From assembly GCF_030272615.1 (NCBI RefSeq), contig NC_081413.1:101950239-102014238 (forward strand): DNA of 64,000 bases, written 5' to 3'. A program made the position numbers and the translations under genes. A model generated the notes under the pieces. It saw nothing but the letters and a program-made list of their open reading frames with translations, was not told the DNA's origin and ran no database searches. This document shows, one piece after another, positions 56,075-64,000 of the stretch; within the stretch, counting starts at the first letter, position 1, and each line of letters opens with the position of its first letter. Source of the DNA: Cryptomeria japonica. Taxonomy: Eukaryota; Streptophyta; Pinopsida; Cupressales; Cupressaceae.

Positions 56075-56293
56075 GAATTCAGTGAGGACAGTGTTATAGA
56101 CTTGGAGAAATAATTGCCTCAGAAGGAACGGATCAGATTGAAGATTTTGGATAGTAGGATTGGGTGTAGTACTCAGAACAGTTAGTATAAGGAATATATT
56201 GTGAAGTGGAAGGAAAGACCAGCTGAAGATCCATCTTGGATTTCTCAGGCAAAGGCATACCGCCTTGGTTTTCCTCTGACCCCAGCAAAGTGA
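56075..56293 (+). pseudogene. G2 chromodomain
   Basis: After the integrase tail and a stop (56069-56071), the frame gives ILDSRIGCST, then after a TAG, YKEYIVKWKERPAEDPSWIS and ends LTPAK at TGA 56291-56293. V/YLVKWK...P-x-E-x-x-SW is the chromodomain strand/helix signature; in chromoviruses it targets integration to particular chromatin. The first aromatic cage strand is weak and a stop lies before it. It ends about 30 bp before the 3' LTR. Confidence 0.75.
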
Positions 56294-56324
56294 GAGGCTC
56301 ACTTTTTCAATAACCTCGGATGTC

Positions 56325-57111
56325 TGATGCAGGAGCATCCTCGGTTCACAACAATCTTGCATCAACCAAAAATATTTTCCTTTATGATTTGTTTTCTGTT
56401 TGTAGTTTCACTTTTCCTTTCTGTGTGTCCCAGTTTTGGCTCACTGGATCCTGTGGAGTTGGATTCTACTTGAAGACTTGATCATCTTTCTTTCTTTTAG
56501 ACCACATCACATTTGGATCTCTTTCCGGCAAGATATCGCTATCAGTTTCCACGGTAGTTTCTTGTTACCAGATTGATAGTTCTTTGTTATCGGTTGCCTG
56601 AGACCTATTTTGGTGATCTACTGGAACCCATTCCGAAGCTTGCGGAGCCCTCGACATTGATTTTGATGTTCCTTGGCATGTGGCTGACCTTCTACATTTC
56701 ATCCTTTGGATTTTGTGGAGGAATCTCTTGGCAGAGGCTGACCTTTTTTATTTTCATGTTAGGTCTTGTTCTTCGGGTTTTGATCCCTTTTGGGCTGACT
56801 GGATCCTTTGGATCGATATGTATATTTCTAGTTATGGTTTAGAATGAAATAGATGAGAGAATTAGATAACTTGACTATACATAGAAGATAGATCTTTTGA
56901 TTCAAGGTCTCGGTTGTGACCTATTCTACCAGGCCTGAGAGCCGGTATGTTGTAACCCAGTTGTAACCGGTTGGATGTAATCAAATTTCATGCAATTAAT
57001 CAATCTGTTCTACATTGCCTCCATCATATCTTTGAGTTTCTGTTGTGTTTACTCTTACTGGATGGCCTGGATTGATCTCTTTGAGGCCCCCCCTCACCGG
57101 TGACTGCTTCA
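56325..57111 (+). repeat. G2 3' LTR
   Basis: 787 bp, TGATGCAGGAGCATCC...GACTGCTTCA, then TTATC. No clean polypurine tract abuts it. The purine-rich AGCAAAGTGAGAGG is about 30 bp upstream (56284-56297). Confidence 0.93.
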
Positions 57112-57226
57112 TTATCTTTGCTATTTTTGTTCCTAATCAGACCTAAAGTTGAGGTTAATTTGGTTTAAGTTTGGTGAAAACAGATTCACCCCCCCTCTCA
57201 GTTTTCCTGCATTGTTGCTGCCAACA

Positions 57227-57653
57227 TCCACATCTAGAAAGGTCCTTCACTCACATAACATATGCAAATACCATCAAGTAAATTAAGAACACGTATAAGT
57301 AAATGACATAAGAACATCCACTTATAAGAAACAATTCTTGTCCAACATAAAGTTTGGAATCACAAAATTGCTTCCTTTATTTGCTTGATCAAATTTAACA
57401 CAAGAGAACACAAAGTTTCACTTGAGGCAAAAGTTTGGCAGAGTTTTTGCTAAGCTTGAAAAAGATCCAATATTACAAATGAGGCTCCTCCTTTTATAGG
57501 AAAGGAATTAAGAAAAATGTGGGCACAATTGACTAATTCAACTAGAGACTCCAAAATGCTTACAACTTGTGCATAAAATAAAAGTACAACTACATAAAAA
57601 ATTACAAAAAAAGAAAAAGCAACTACATGAATATAAACTACTTAGTGTCAACA
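57227..57653 (-). repeat. U 3' LTR, proximal part with promoter
   Basis: On the minus strand it starts TGTTGACACTAAGTAG at 57653. It includes TATAAAAGGAGG (minus, ending near 57487), a typical LTR promoter, and runs into C3 at 57226. Continued at 49661-49204. Confidence 0.65.
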
Positions 57654-57677
57654 GGACACCTTATTCTTTATTCTCCT
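57654..57677 (-). other. U purine-rich tract overlapping the ORF stop
   Basis: Minus-strand GAGGAGAATAAAGAATAAGG lies directly before the LTR. It contains the last codons and the TAA stop (57661-57663) of the U ORF. An imperfect polypurine tract. Confidence 0.5.
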
Positions 57678-60600
57678 CATCATATATCTTTTGGAATTCT
57701 TTAAATCTGGCTAGTGTAGATTGCATCTTAGACTTATTTGGTGCTAATGTTGAGATGGCGATTGCGTGAACACAAGAAATTGAGTCTCCAAATTTCACAT
57801 ATCCTTGCTTTTCCTTCTTCAACACAGATGGAAGATCATCCAAGTTGACTTGAATTTCAATCAACTTATCAAATGATGTCAAAGATAACTCATCATCAAC
57901 TATCTGATCTACCATTGAAAATAATTCCCATGTAATAGTATCAAGGGGTAAAAAATTTCAATCTTCATCATACAACTGGCAAGGCATTTCAGATATCCTT
58001 GATGAAATATTAGAGATTCCATCATCATATGCTTCTTTGTCATGATCTAGATCCTTAACTAGTAGTTTCATCAATTCTTCCTTGTGCTTCAACATTGCTC
58101 GAGTCTAGATGCATTCTCCTCGAGTCAGCACAACATTATTTTCCACAAGGATGTCCACCAGGTATTCCCTCATCTTATCCCATAGTGCTAAATCTTTTTC
58201 AAGTTATTTTACTTCTTTGGATAATAATGATTGTACAACCTGTACCTGAGTTTGTGCAAGCTCAAAATCAAGCATGAGTTTGAGTGCAAAGTTCAAAACA
58301 TGTGAACCTTTTGACTTCAAACAATCAATCCACTCATCAACCACTATTTCTCTGATGCCTACATCTTCTACTTTCTTGAGAGATGATTCATCCATAGAAG
58401 AGGTCAAAGGTTCTATTTCTCATGATGATTGAGTAACTTTGAGAACACTGGTTAGCTGCTCAAATTTCTATTTCCATGCCATTTTCTCGACCCTCTCTTC
58501 ATCAAATTTTCGCATGAGAGAATTTGGTGAAGCCTGTGTATCCTGCTTGACACTTTCATGTGTCTCTGTTCCCAACTCTAGAGTTTGCATCACATAATCT
58601 GAAGGCTAAACTTCATCCTTATTTTTATCTGGAGGTGACACTAGAACCTCAACATACTTTATTTTACTAGATGGATCAACCAATATTCTGGAAACATTCA
58701 TGGCCTTCTTGGATGTCTTGGGTTTAACAGGAGCCAACTGTCCAAAATAAAACTCATAAGGAGAAATTAATTTTCTTTCTCTTTGGAGCCACAATATCTA
58801 GCCACAGTGAAAGATTTGATCGTGGTGGCGAAGTTGTGATATCTGCTTGAGTAGAGGCAGGCGTCTATGATGTATCTTAACTAGTTAATGCAGGCACATC
58901 AACTTGTGAAATTTGAGCAATAGAAGTCATTACAACAATAGTTTTAACCAGAGGTGGGATCTATGTGGTGATAGTAGTTGTAGGAATTGAAATTGATTTT
59001 TCAGCCTGAGACATTTGTGTCATTGCTTCATTCAAATCCAAGATGGAGGATTCAATTATGGATGCTGAAACATCATCAAAGCTTGGAAGACTGGATAGTG
59101 ATAAAAAATCAGTTTCACCTTCTCCTTGAGAGACTGCATATGCTAATTCATCATCATCTTATTCATAATTATCATCTTCATTATTGGTGACATGTGTTGA
59201 CAAGACTGGAACTTGAGAGCTAGAAATAGTAGCTTGTGGTGTTACCTAAGAAGTAGTAACTAGTGGTGGTATTGACTCAACATCATGCATCTCTTCTTCT
59301 AATTGGATTTATCCTTCCTCCTTCTCTCTTTCTAGTTCTTTTGATGCAAGTTCTTTAGTGGTATGTTGTTGTGCTACTTGAGATGTAGAGGAAGATTCTC
59401 CTCCTTTACGGCCCTTCATAGTGAATTTATATTTTGGAGCCTTCCCTTTTGACATAGGAAATGAAACTGGTATTGATTCTTGTGGGTCTTGCTTATTCTT
59501 AGTTCTTGATTCTGATCTCTTCCCTGCAGGACCTTCATCATTCTCTTCATCATATAAAATCACTGGAAGCTGCTTCATCCTTATTCCCTTCTTCAATAGC
59601 CACACATTTATCTTTGCCATAATGGAAGAAAACCTTGTAGAGATTGACTTATTTTCCTTTTGTGACCATTGAATAGCAGGAAAAGGAGTGTTAGCAATAT
59701 TACTTTTGTAATACCTAGGATCAACAATATCATCTGTATCTTCCATTGTGTCCGAGATCTTGGCCAAATCTAGGTTCTCTATCTATTCCAATGTAAGATG
59801 ATGGAAATCCAATCTTCGTATGTCCTCTTCATCTTTGCAATCTACCCATACATCTTCCAACCTATGTACATGCACATAGTTTCTCTAGATTTTGTTCTTC
59901 ATTCCACGATAATCAAAATTATCACAAGCTTTGAATCTCCTCATTATGACCCACTACATCTCATCCTCCATATTCTTGGCTTTAGAAGAAGTTAACACTG
60001 AATACCTACCTATCACTTGAGGAGATTTAAGATTGGCCTTGTGTGATGTGGACGGTCTTTCATGCACATGTATCAACTATCTGCAGAGCTCCATCACAAT
60101 GATTTTATCTGATGGATATCTTGGAAAAATGAATGGAGCACTAGAATAACAACCAACATGGATGTAGGTGAAGGTTGGGAATTGGAAAAATACACAACCA
60201 TACTCACTGAATTTTTCATAGTCTTCTTGTGAAAGCCTCTTCTTTTGAAGTTGCTTATCAATCAAGCACTTCCATGCACTGAAGAATGTATCATTGACCC
60301 TTCTAAAATAGATTCTCCAATTGTAAATCGTCAATTGATAGTAATAATCCTAGATAGGTGTCTTCTTCCTATATCCTCTTGTAGACAATCCTGGAAAGTG
60401 CCTCATGGAAGGGACTACATACACTAGGTAAGAGGTCATGTAGAATTTGAGAGTAGTTCTGACCTCCTTTAATCGAGCACATAATGCATCACTAATCTGT
60501 TCTCCCTAATTTATCTTTTCAATCCCCTTCCTAATGATGTTAATGTATAGAAACATCCAGGTCTGAAAGTGATGTGATTCTAGAATAACTTTGATTCTTG

Positions 60601-61159
60601 CAAGCAGTGTAACCATGTCATTGTACTTTTCATTGAAATCACTCCTATGGAAAACCTTGGGCCATCTGGATGTTGTGGAGGGTCTGGAAATTTGCAAGAA
60701 AATAGTGTTAATTTTTTTCTTACACTTGTTCATATTCTTTTCATAGTGATCCCGAGTGGACGCAGGTGCAATGTCCAAAACTTCATCAAAAATTAATCCT
60801 TTAAAAATAGTGTTGAAGAATTTACTGTCTAAGCGGATGACTACATTGCCATCAACATCCTTAACCTATCTTGTGTTTCTATCAAAGCGGTCAAAAACTA
60901 CTAACACAAAATCAAAATCATGGGTCGCCAATGGGAAGGATGCATACTTGTGAAAACCACTAGCAATGAGGTTTGTCATCCTAACAGGAGCTTTTTCAAC
61001 TCGCTCCAAAAAATCATCCATGTTGATGTGCCCAATCTCAGTATCCCTGATATGTTCCACATTGGACTTTACAAAACCCTCAGGGAACATATTCATGTAT
61101 TTTTTATACTTGTACTTAATCTTTTTTCCTCTATATTTTCTTAGAGAAGGATCAGACAT
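57661..61159 (-). pseudogene. U large ORF, unknown protein (about 1,165 codons, broken)
   Basis: Start ATG 61157-61159 (MSDPSLRKYRGKK), stop TAA 57661-57663. From 61159 to 59312 the frame has no shift and is broken only by seven TAG codons (60866, 60506, 60350, 60077, 59954, 59885, 59783). The first part (to about 59900) is mixed and globular-looking, with many aromatic residues (KYKYKKYMNMFPEGF, YNWRIYFRRVNDTFFSAWK, YGCVFFQFPTFTYIHVGCY). A charged, Lys/Ser/Glu-rich linker (59310-59600) and a Ser/Thr/Pro-rich linker (58850-59300) follow, then after a shift near 58790 an alpha-helical, coiled-coil-like end (57661-58790). I see no gag, zinc knuckle, DSG, YxDD or D,D,E motif. The family is unknown to me. 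A captured host gene, a novel gag, or a transposase-like protein are open options. Confidence 0.6.
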
Positions 61160-61289
61160 CTTCAAGGAGATGCAATTTTGAATCAGAGATCAGTTCATGA
61201 GCCAATTACACCATTAGATCAATGACTTTGCTGATAAAAATCAAGTTCGAGGGACCAAAAATGACATAGACACAAAGCAAGGAATCTAA

Positions 61290-62356
61290 CAGATCGGAAT
61301 TTAAAACTTCATCTGGAGATAAGTCAGTTAAACACTATAGGTCAAGTTTTAAAACCCGATCTATAAGTCAGAGGATCACAGGCTGCATGTCGGGTTTAAG
61401 AACTCGATCTGCAGTTAGGATAAGATAGACCAACATATTAGGTTTTAAAACCCGACATGTAGTTTGAATAAAACATAGTGACAAGTCGGGTTTTAAAACT
61501 CATCTTGTACCTCAGTAAAGAAGAATCAACAAGTTGAGTTTTAAAACTCAACATGCTGACTGGGTTGATCAATACGCAGGTCGACAAGCAAGTTGGGTTT
61601 TAAAACCCGACTTGCCCATAGGGTAGAACAAACACATAACTCACAGGATGATCATAAACATATCGGGTTTTAAAACTTGATATGCCTAAAGGAAGAACAC
61701 AAGGGAATGTCTAGGTCACATTTTGGTGTTTTAAACCTGAGATGCAACTGAGTCAAAGAAATAGTATGTCAGGTTAAAAAGCCTGACATGCCATTTGGAT
61801 ACAACAATCTCAGAATAGTGAACAGGGAACAACCGAAAACACGCCAAATTGAACTCAAGGAAAACCCTAGTTGCAAAACATGCCATCATAGGAAAGAAAA
61901 TAAAACTCTCATGGCCGAAAAATGATAAAATGAGAAAAAGGATCTAGAATGCATACTTGGAAATATATAAGTCAAATGAACAAGATCTAAAAAAATTAAT
62001 CTGAGGGCACAAAAACACTCTCCCATAATGAAAAGCTTAAGCAACTCAAAAAAAAAGAAAGACAAGATAAAAAAGTCGATTAAACTCTTTTTAAACTTGC
62101 TGAAAACCTAATAAAAAAGTGCAATAAATGCACTTAATCATGCGGCACACTACAAGTCAGGGTTTAAAACCCGACCTGCCAACTGGTAGTTACCTGCAGA
62201 TCGGGTTTTAAAACCTGATCTGCAGTCAGCATGGGAAAGACCTGCAGGTCAGGTTTTAAAACCTAACTTGCTAATGATAGCCAAAACTGCACTTCGAGAT
62301 TTATAACCTGATGTGGAGTTAAATACTCAAGGCAATGTAGTTCAGGTTTTAAAACC
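61290..62356 (-). repeat. U leader: about 15 palindromes centred on TTTTAAAA
   Basis: Imperfect palindromes of 24-32 bp at 61290-61315, 61336-61365, 61383-61414, 61433-61460, 61481-61508, 61530-61555, 61588-61615, 61659-61684, 61719-61744, 61766-61789, 62156-62175, 62194-62225, 62244-62271, 62290-62315 and core 62345-62356. Starts are mostly 45-50 bp apart. The usual core is GGGTTTTAAAACCC. Arms differ but still pair: GTTGAG/CTCAAC at 61533-61552 (20-bp perfect palindrome), GCAAGT/ACTTGC at 61588, CATATC/GATATG at 61659, CTGCAGATC/GATCTGCAG at 62194. A different hairpin, AAGTGCA/TGCACTT, is at 62117-62135. The array ends about 130 bp before the ORF start. Confidence 0.93.
61790..62150 (-). 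other. U leader, gap between the two palindrome blocks
   Basis: AT-rich unique sequence with no gene and no palindrome of the array type, except the AAGTGCA hairpin at 62117-62135. Confidence 0.55.
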
Positions 62357-62529
62357 CAAAGTGCATAAATAAGAGGATTTAAGAGGATAAGTCAAGAATG
62401 CGAAAAGATGCAAAATGAAGACAGAAAATGATATGACTTACGAGGTTAGTCGACCAACCTTGGAGGATGTGGGTTGTGAAATGGATAAGTTTCGTATCGG
62501 CTATCCCACGATTCAGTTTAGCTAAAATT

Positions 62530-62928
62530 GATGATAACAGTTGTCAACCTCAAAGATTTGCTTGTGGATTTCCAAATCATGAACCAATCAAACTGAGGAC
62601 ACACATCAACGTCCATAATACATCCCACAAATGTGCAACTAAAGATATTACAATTTCGAAGCAATACGGAGCACAAACCAGAATACAAAATAACATGAAC
62701 AACTGAATAACATACTTAATACCAGATCTCATAACTTGATCAAATTAACATGCGAACCTATAAAACTTATGTTGAGGCCACTAGAAATAAGAATCTCAAA
62801 ACCCATTAAATCGCATCAGCTCATCTGCAACACACAAGCTAAACGAACACATCCAATTAATCTGCAACACTCAAATACACAAAAGAATATGTTGACATGA
62901 ATGACAACACATCAACCAATGTCCAACA
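62530..62928 (-). repeat. C2 3' LTR, right part
   Basis: Aligns with C1 LTR from about 19850 (CAACCTAAAAGATTC / CAACCTCAAAGATTT) to the end, which here is complete: CAATGTCCAACA. The left border is approximate; about 20 bp (GATGATAAC) seem to repeat the end of the left part. Confidence 0.8.
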
Positions 62929-62940
62929 ATCTCCCCCTTT
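62929..62940 (-). other. C2 polypurine tract
   Basis: Plus ATCTCCCCCTTT; on the minus strand AAAGGGGGAGAT directly before the LTR start TGTTGGACATTGG. Confidence 0.9.
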
Positions 62941-63286
62941 GGCATTGTTGGCAACATATGAATGTGAAAAACAATCAATGCAAAGAAAGAAATCAACTCA
63001 AAACAATGTCCCTCAAAATCACAAGGATTAGCTCCCTCTTAGACAAACAACTCAAATTTCAAACCTCAAAATGCTTCAAGGATTAGCTCCCTCTTAGAAA
63101 TCCTCTTCTCCCCCTTTGACATCAATGACAAAGGCTCAACAATCAATATTCTCTCCTCCTTAGAATTAGCTTATGAATTACCGAACACCAACAATGACTA
63201 CCCCTCCTAAGTAGCAGCCTCACTCATCAATCTGGATCATAAAATATCTCTGTGAAGTTCACCGAACTGATGCAAATCCATGCATC
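62941..63286 (-). other. C2 3' untranslated part
   Basis: Between the pol stop and the polypurine tract. A short internal duplication, AAGGATTAGCTCCCTCTTAG, is at 63023 and 63078. Related to 1-269 of C1. No gene. Confidence 0.7.
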
Positions 63287-64000
63287 TTAGTTCTTATAAG
63301 GAGGGGAAATCACCTCTAACTTCTCTTTGAAATACTCAAAAGTGTCTTTAGGCAAAGGCTTTATAAAGATGTCTACAATCTATTCCTTTGTAGATGAATA
63401 CTCCAATCTGACTTCTTTCTCATTCACCTTCTCTCTCAATAAATGAAACTTGATTGATATATGCTTTGTTTTGGAATGCAACACCAGATTCTTTGAAATA
63501 TTGATAGCACGTGAATTATCAAAGTATATAGAAATAGGCATATCATAAATAACTCCTATATCCTTCAACATCTGCTTCATCCAAATTACCTGAGTACAAT
63601 TTCTAGAAGAAACGATGTATTCAGCCTCTGCAGTAGATAAAGAAATAACATTCTCCTTCTTACTTGCCCAAGCGACCAACTTCTTACCCAAAAAGAATGC
63701 ACCACCACTAGTACTCTTTCAGTCATCAACATCACTTGCCTAATCAACATCTATAAAAGCACTCAAAGTAAAGTCATCATTCTTAGGATACCACAAACCA
63801 AAATCAACTATCCCTTTCAAATATTTGAATATCCTTTTTATAGAAGTAACATGAGATTCCTTAGGATCAGCTTAAAATATAGAAACATTACACACAACAT
63901 TCATTATATCAGATCTAGTTTGAGTCAAATACAACAATCCACCAATCATAGATCTATATCTGGTATGATTAGCTTTTGGAGAATCATCATCCTTTGTCAA
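63287..64000 (-). pseudogene. pol: C2 pol: RT end and RNase H (partial, at window edge)
   Basis: Minus strand, entering from the right edge: SMIGGLLYLTQTRSDIMNVV, then KRIFKYLKGIVDFGLWYP (RT end). RNase H follows: FLGKKLVAWASKKENVISLS, TAEAEYIVSSRNCTQVIW, FDNSRAINISKNLVLHSKTK and, after TAG 63380-63382, VDIF.KPLPKDTFEYFKEKL to TAA 63287-63289. In-frame stops also near 63720-63745 and 63870. It is closely similar to C1 15150-15450 and 14819-15050. Confidence 0.88.

Larger units (their letters stand above)
50896..57111 (+). mobile_element. Ty3/gypsy chromovirus G2 (complete, 6.2 kb)
   Basis: LTRs at 50896-51688 and 56325-57111 (TGATGCAGG...GACTGCTTCA), target duplication TTATC (50891-50895 and 57112-57116). 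Order: LTR, primer-binding site TGGTATTAGAGT, gag, protease, RT, RNase H, integrase, chromodomain, LTR. The C-terminal chromodomain makes it a chromovirus. The LTRs differ at noticeably more sites than those of G1 or G3, and the frame has about 20 stops, so it is old, yet younger than the solo LTR it sits in. Confidence 0.95.
49662..57226 (+). repeat. C3: full-length solo copia LTR (holds G2)
   Basis: TGTTGGTTATTAGAG...CATTGTTGCTGCCAACA, plus strand, 1,344 bp after removing G2 and one TTATC. It matches the reverse complement of C1 and C2 LTRs (CATTGATGTCAACATATTC near the start, ATTCACCCCC near the end). No internal region is next to it, so it is a solo LTR left by recombination between the LTRs of an ordinary copy. 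A possible target duplication ACATC is offset by 3 nt on the right. Confidence 0.82.
49204..62530 (-). mobile_element. Element U: LTR element with an unknown large ORF
   Basis: On the minus strand, right to left: a leader with palindromes (about 62400-61170), a frame of about 1,165 codons (61159 to 57661), then 7 nt, then an LTR that starts TGTTGACACTAAG (57653) and ends TTCACCCAACA (49204), about 885 bp without the nested C3/G2. The LTR has TATAAAAG (minus, 57491-57498). The tract before the LTR is purine-rich and includes the stop codon. I find no second LTR at the right end, so the 5' LTR is missing or too diverged. The right border with C2 is approximate. No RT, RNase H, integrase or protease motif is visible, so it is non-autonomous or belongs to an unrecognised group. 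Confidence 0.6.
48233..64000 (-). mobile_element. Copia element C2, minus strand, runs off the right edge
   Basis: Sister of C1. Its 3' LTR is 48233-49203 plus about 62530-62928, split by element U. Without the insert the LTR is about 1.37 kb, matching C1 (1,348 bp) and C3 (1,344 bp), which supports the split reading. The internal part starts at 62929 with the polypurine complement, and RNase H and RT are visible to the edge. Confidence 0.85.

Noticed and set aside
62117-62135. Intrinsic-terminator-like hairpin AAGTGCA/TGCACTT
   Set aside because: Bacterial-type terminators do not apply in a plant nuclear element. Listed only as part of the U leader.
61861-62150. Possible 5' LTR of element U
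   Set aside because: I looked for TGTTGGGTGAATATT or CTTAGTGTCAACA near the right end and found neither, so no second LTR is claimed.

Overview
The window is a stack of nested plant LTR retrotransposons. I find no host gene, rRNA or tRNA gene. The sequence is AT-rich. Its elements are Ty1/copia (RVT_2-type pol), Ty3/gypsy Tat lineage (a second, archaeal-type RNase H between RT and integrase), a Ty3/gypsy chromovirus, and one LTR element with an unrecognised large ORF. This fits a large, repeat-rich seed-plant genome. A gymnosperm is my best guess from style alone, with low confidence.

Layout, with target-site duplications (TSDs) read directly. (1) Copia element C1 is on the minus strand, 1-20233, and its 3' LTR lies just outside the left edge. 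It is interrupted at 381-14815 by a piece of a copia-type LTR (381-664), which is itself hit by complete Tat element G1 (665-14810, plus, TSD ATAGG). (2) A minus-strand LINE-like remnant (20234-21321, resuming at 48068-48232) is interrupted by complete Tat element G4 (21322-48067, plus, TSD ATTAC). G4 carries, in its 3' UTR, the non-autonomous Tat-like element G3 (34553-46029, minus, TSD CTATC). (3) Copia element C2 is on the minus strand, from 48233 past the right edge. Its 3' LTR is split by element U (49204 to about 62530, minus). U's own LTR is split by a full-length solo copia LTR, C3 (49662-57226, plus), and C3 contains the complete chromovirus G2 (50896-57111, plus, TSD TTATC). The right-hand nest is therefore four insertions deep.

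Almost all gag-pol frames are broken by point stops and small indels. Many stops look like CAG-to-TAG, CGA-to-TGA or TGG-to-TAG changes, as expected from methyl-cytosine decay in silenced elements. The clear intact ORF is a 237-codon frame in G3 (40478-41191, minus), whose start is shared with a leader ORF of G4.

The parts most worth a second look are non-coding or unrecognised. Element U has an LTR, a leader with about 15 imperfect palindromes centred on TTTTAAAA at roughly 47-50 bp spacing, and a frame of about 1,165 codons that runs to within 7 nt of the LTR and resembles neither gag nor pol. The G1 leader has four copies of a module that keeps its stems through paired base changes. The G3 and G4 leaders carry arrays of a 20-22 bp unit containing TTAGCGC. 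G1 and G3 share a 46-51 bp 3' UTR repeat, of which G4 holds a possible single copy. A 17-bp motif, ATCTCCCGAGGGGGCAT, sits upstream of the 3' LTR in all three Tat elements.
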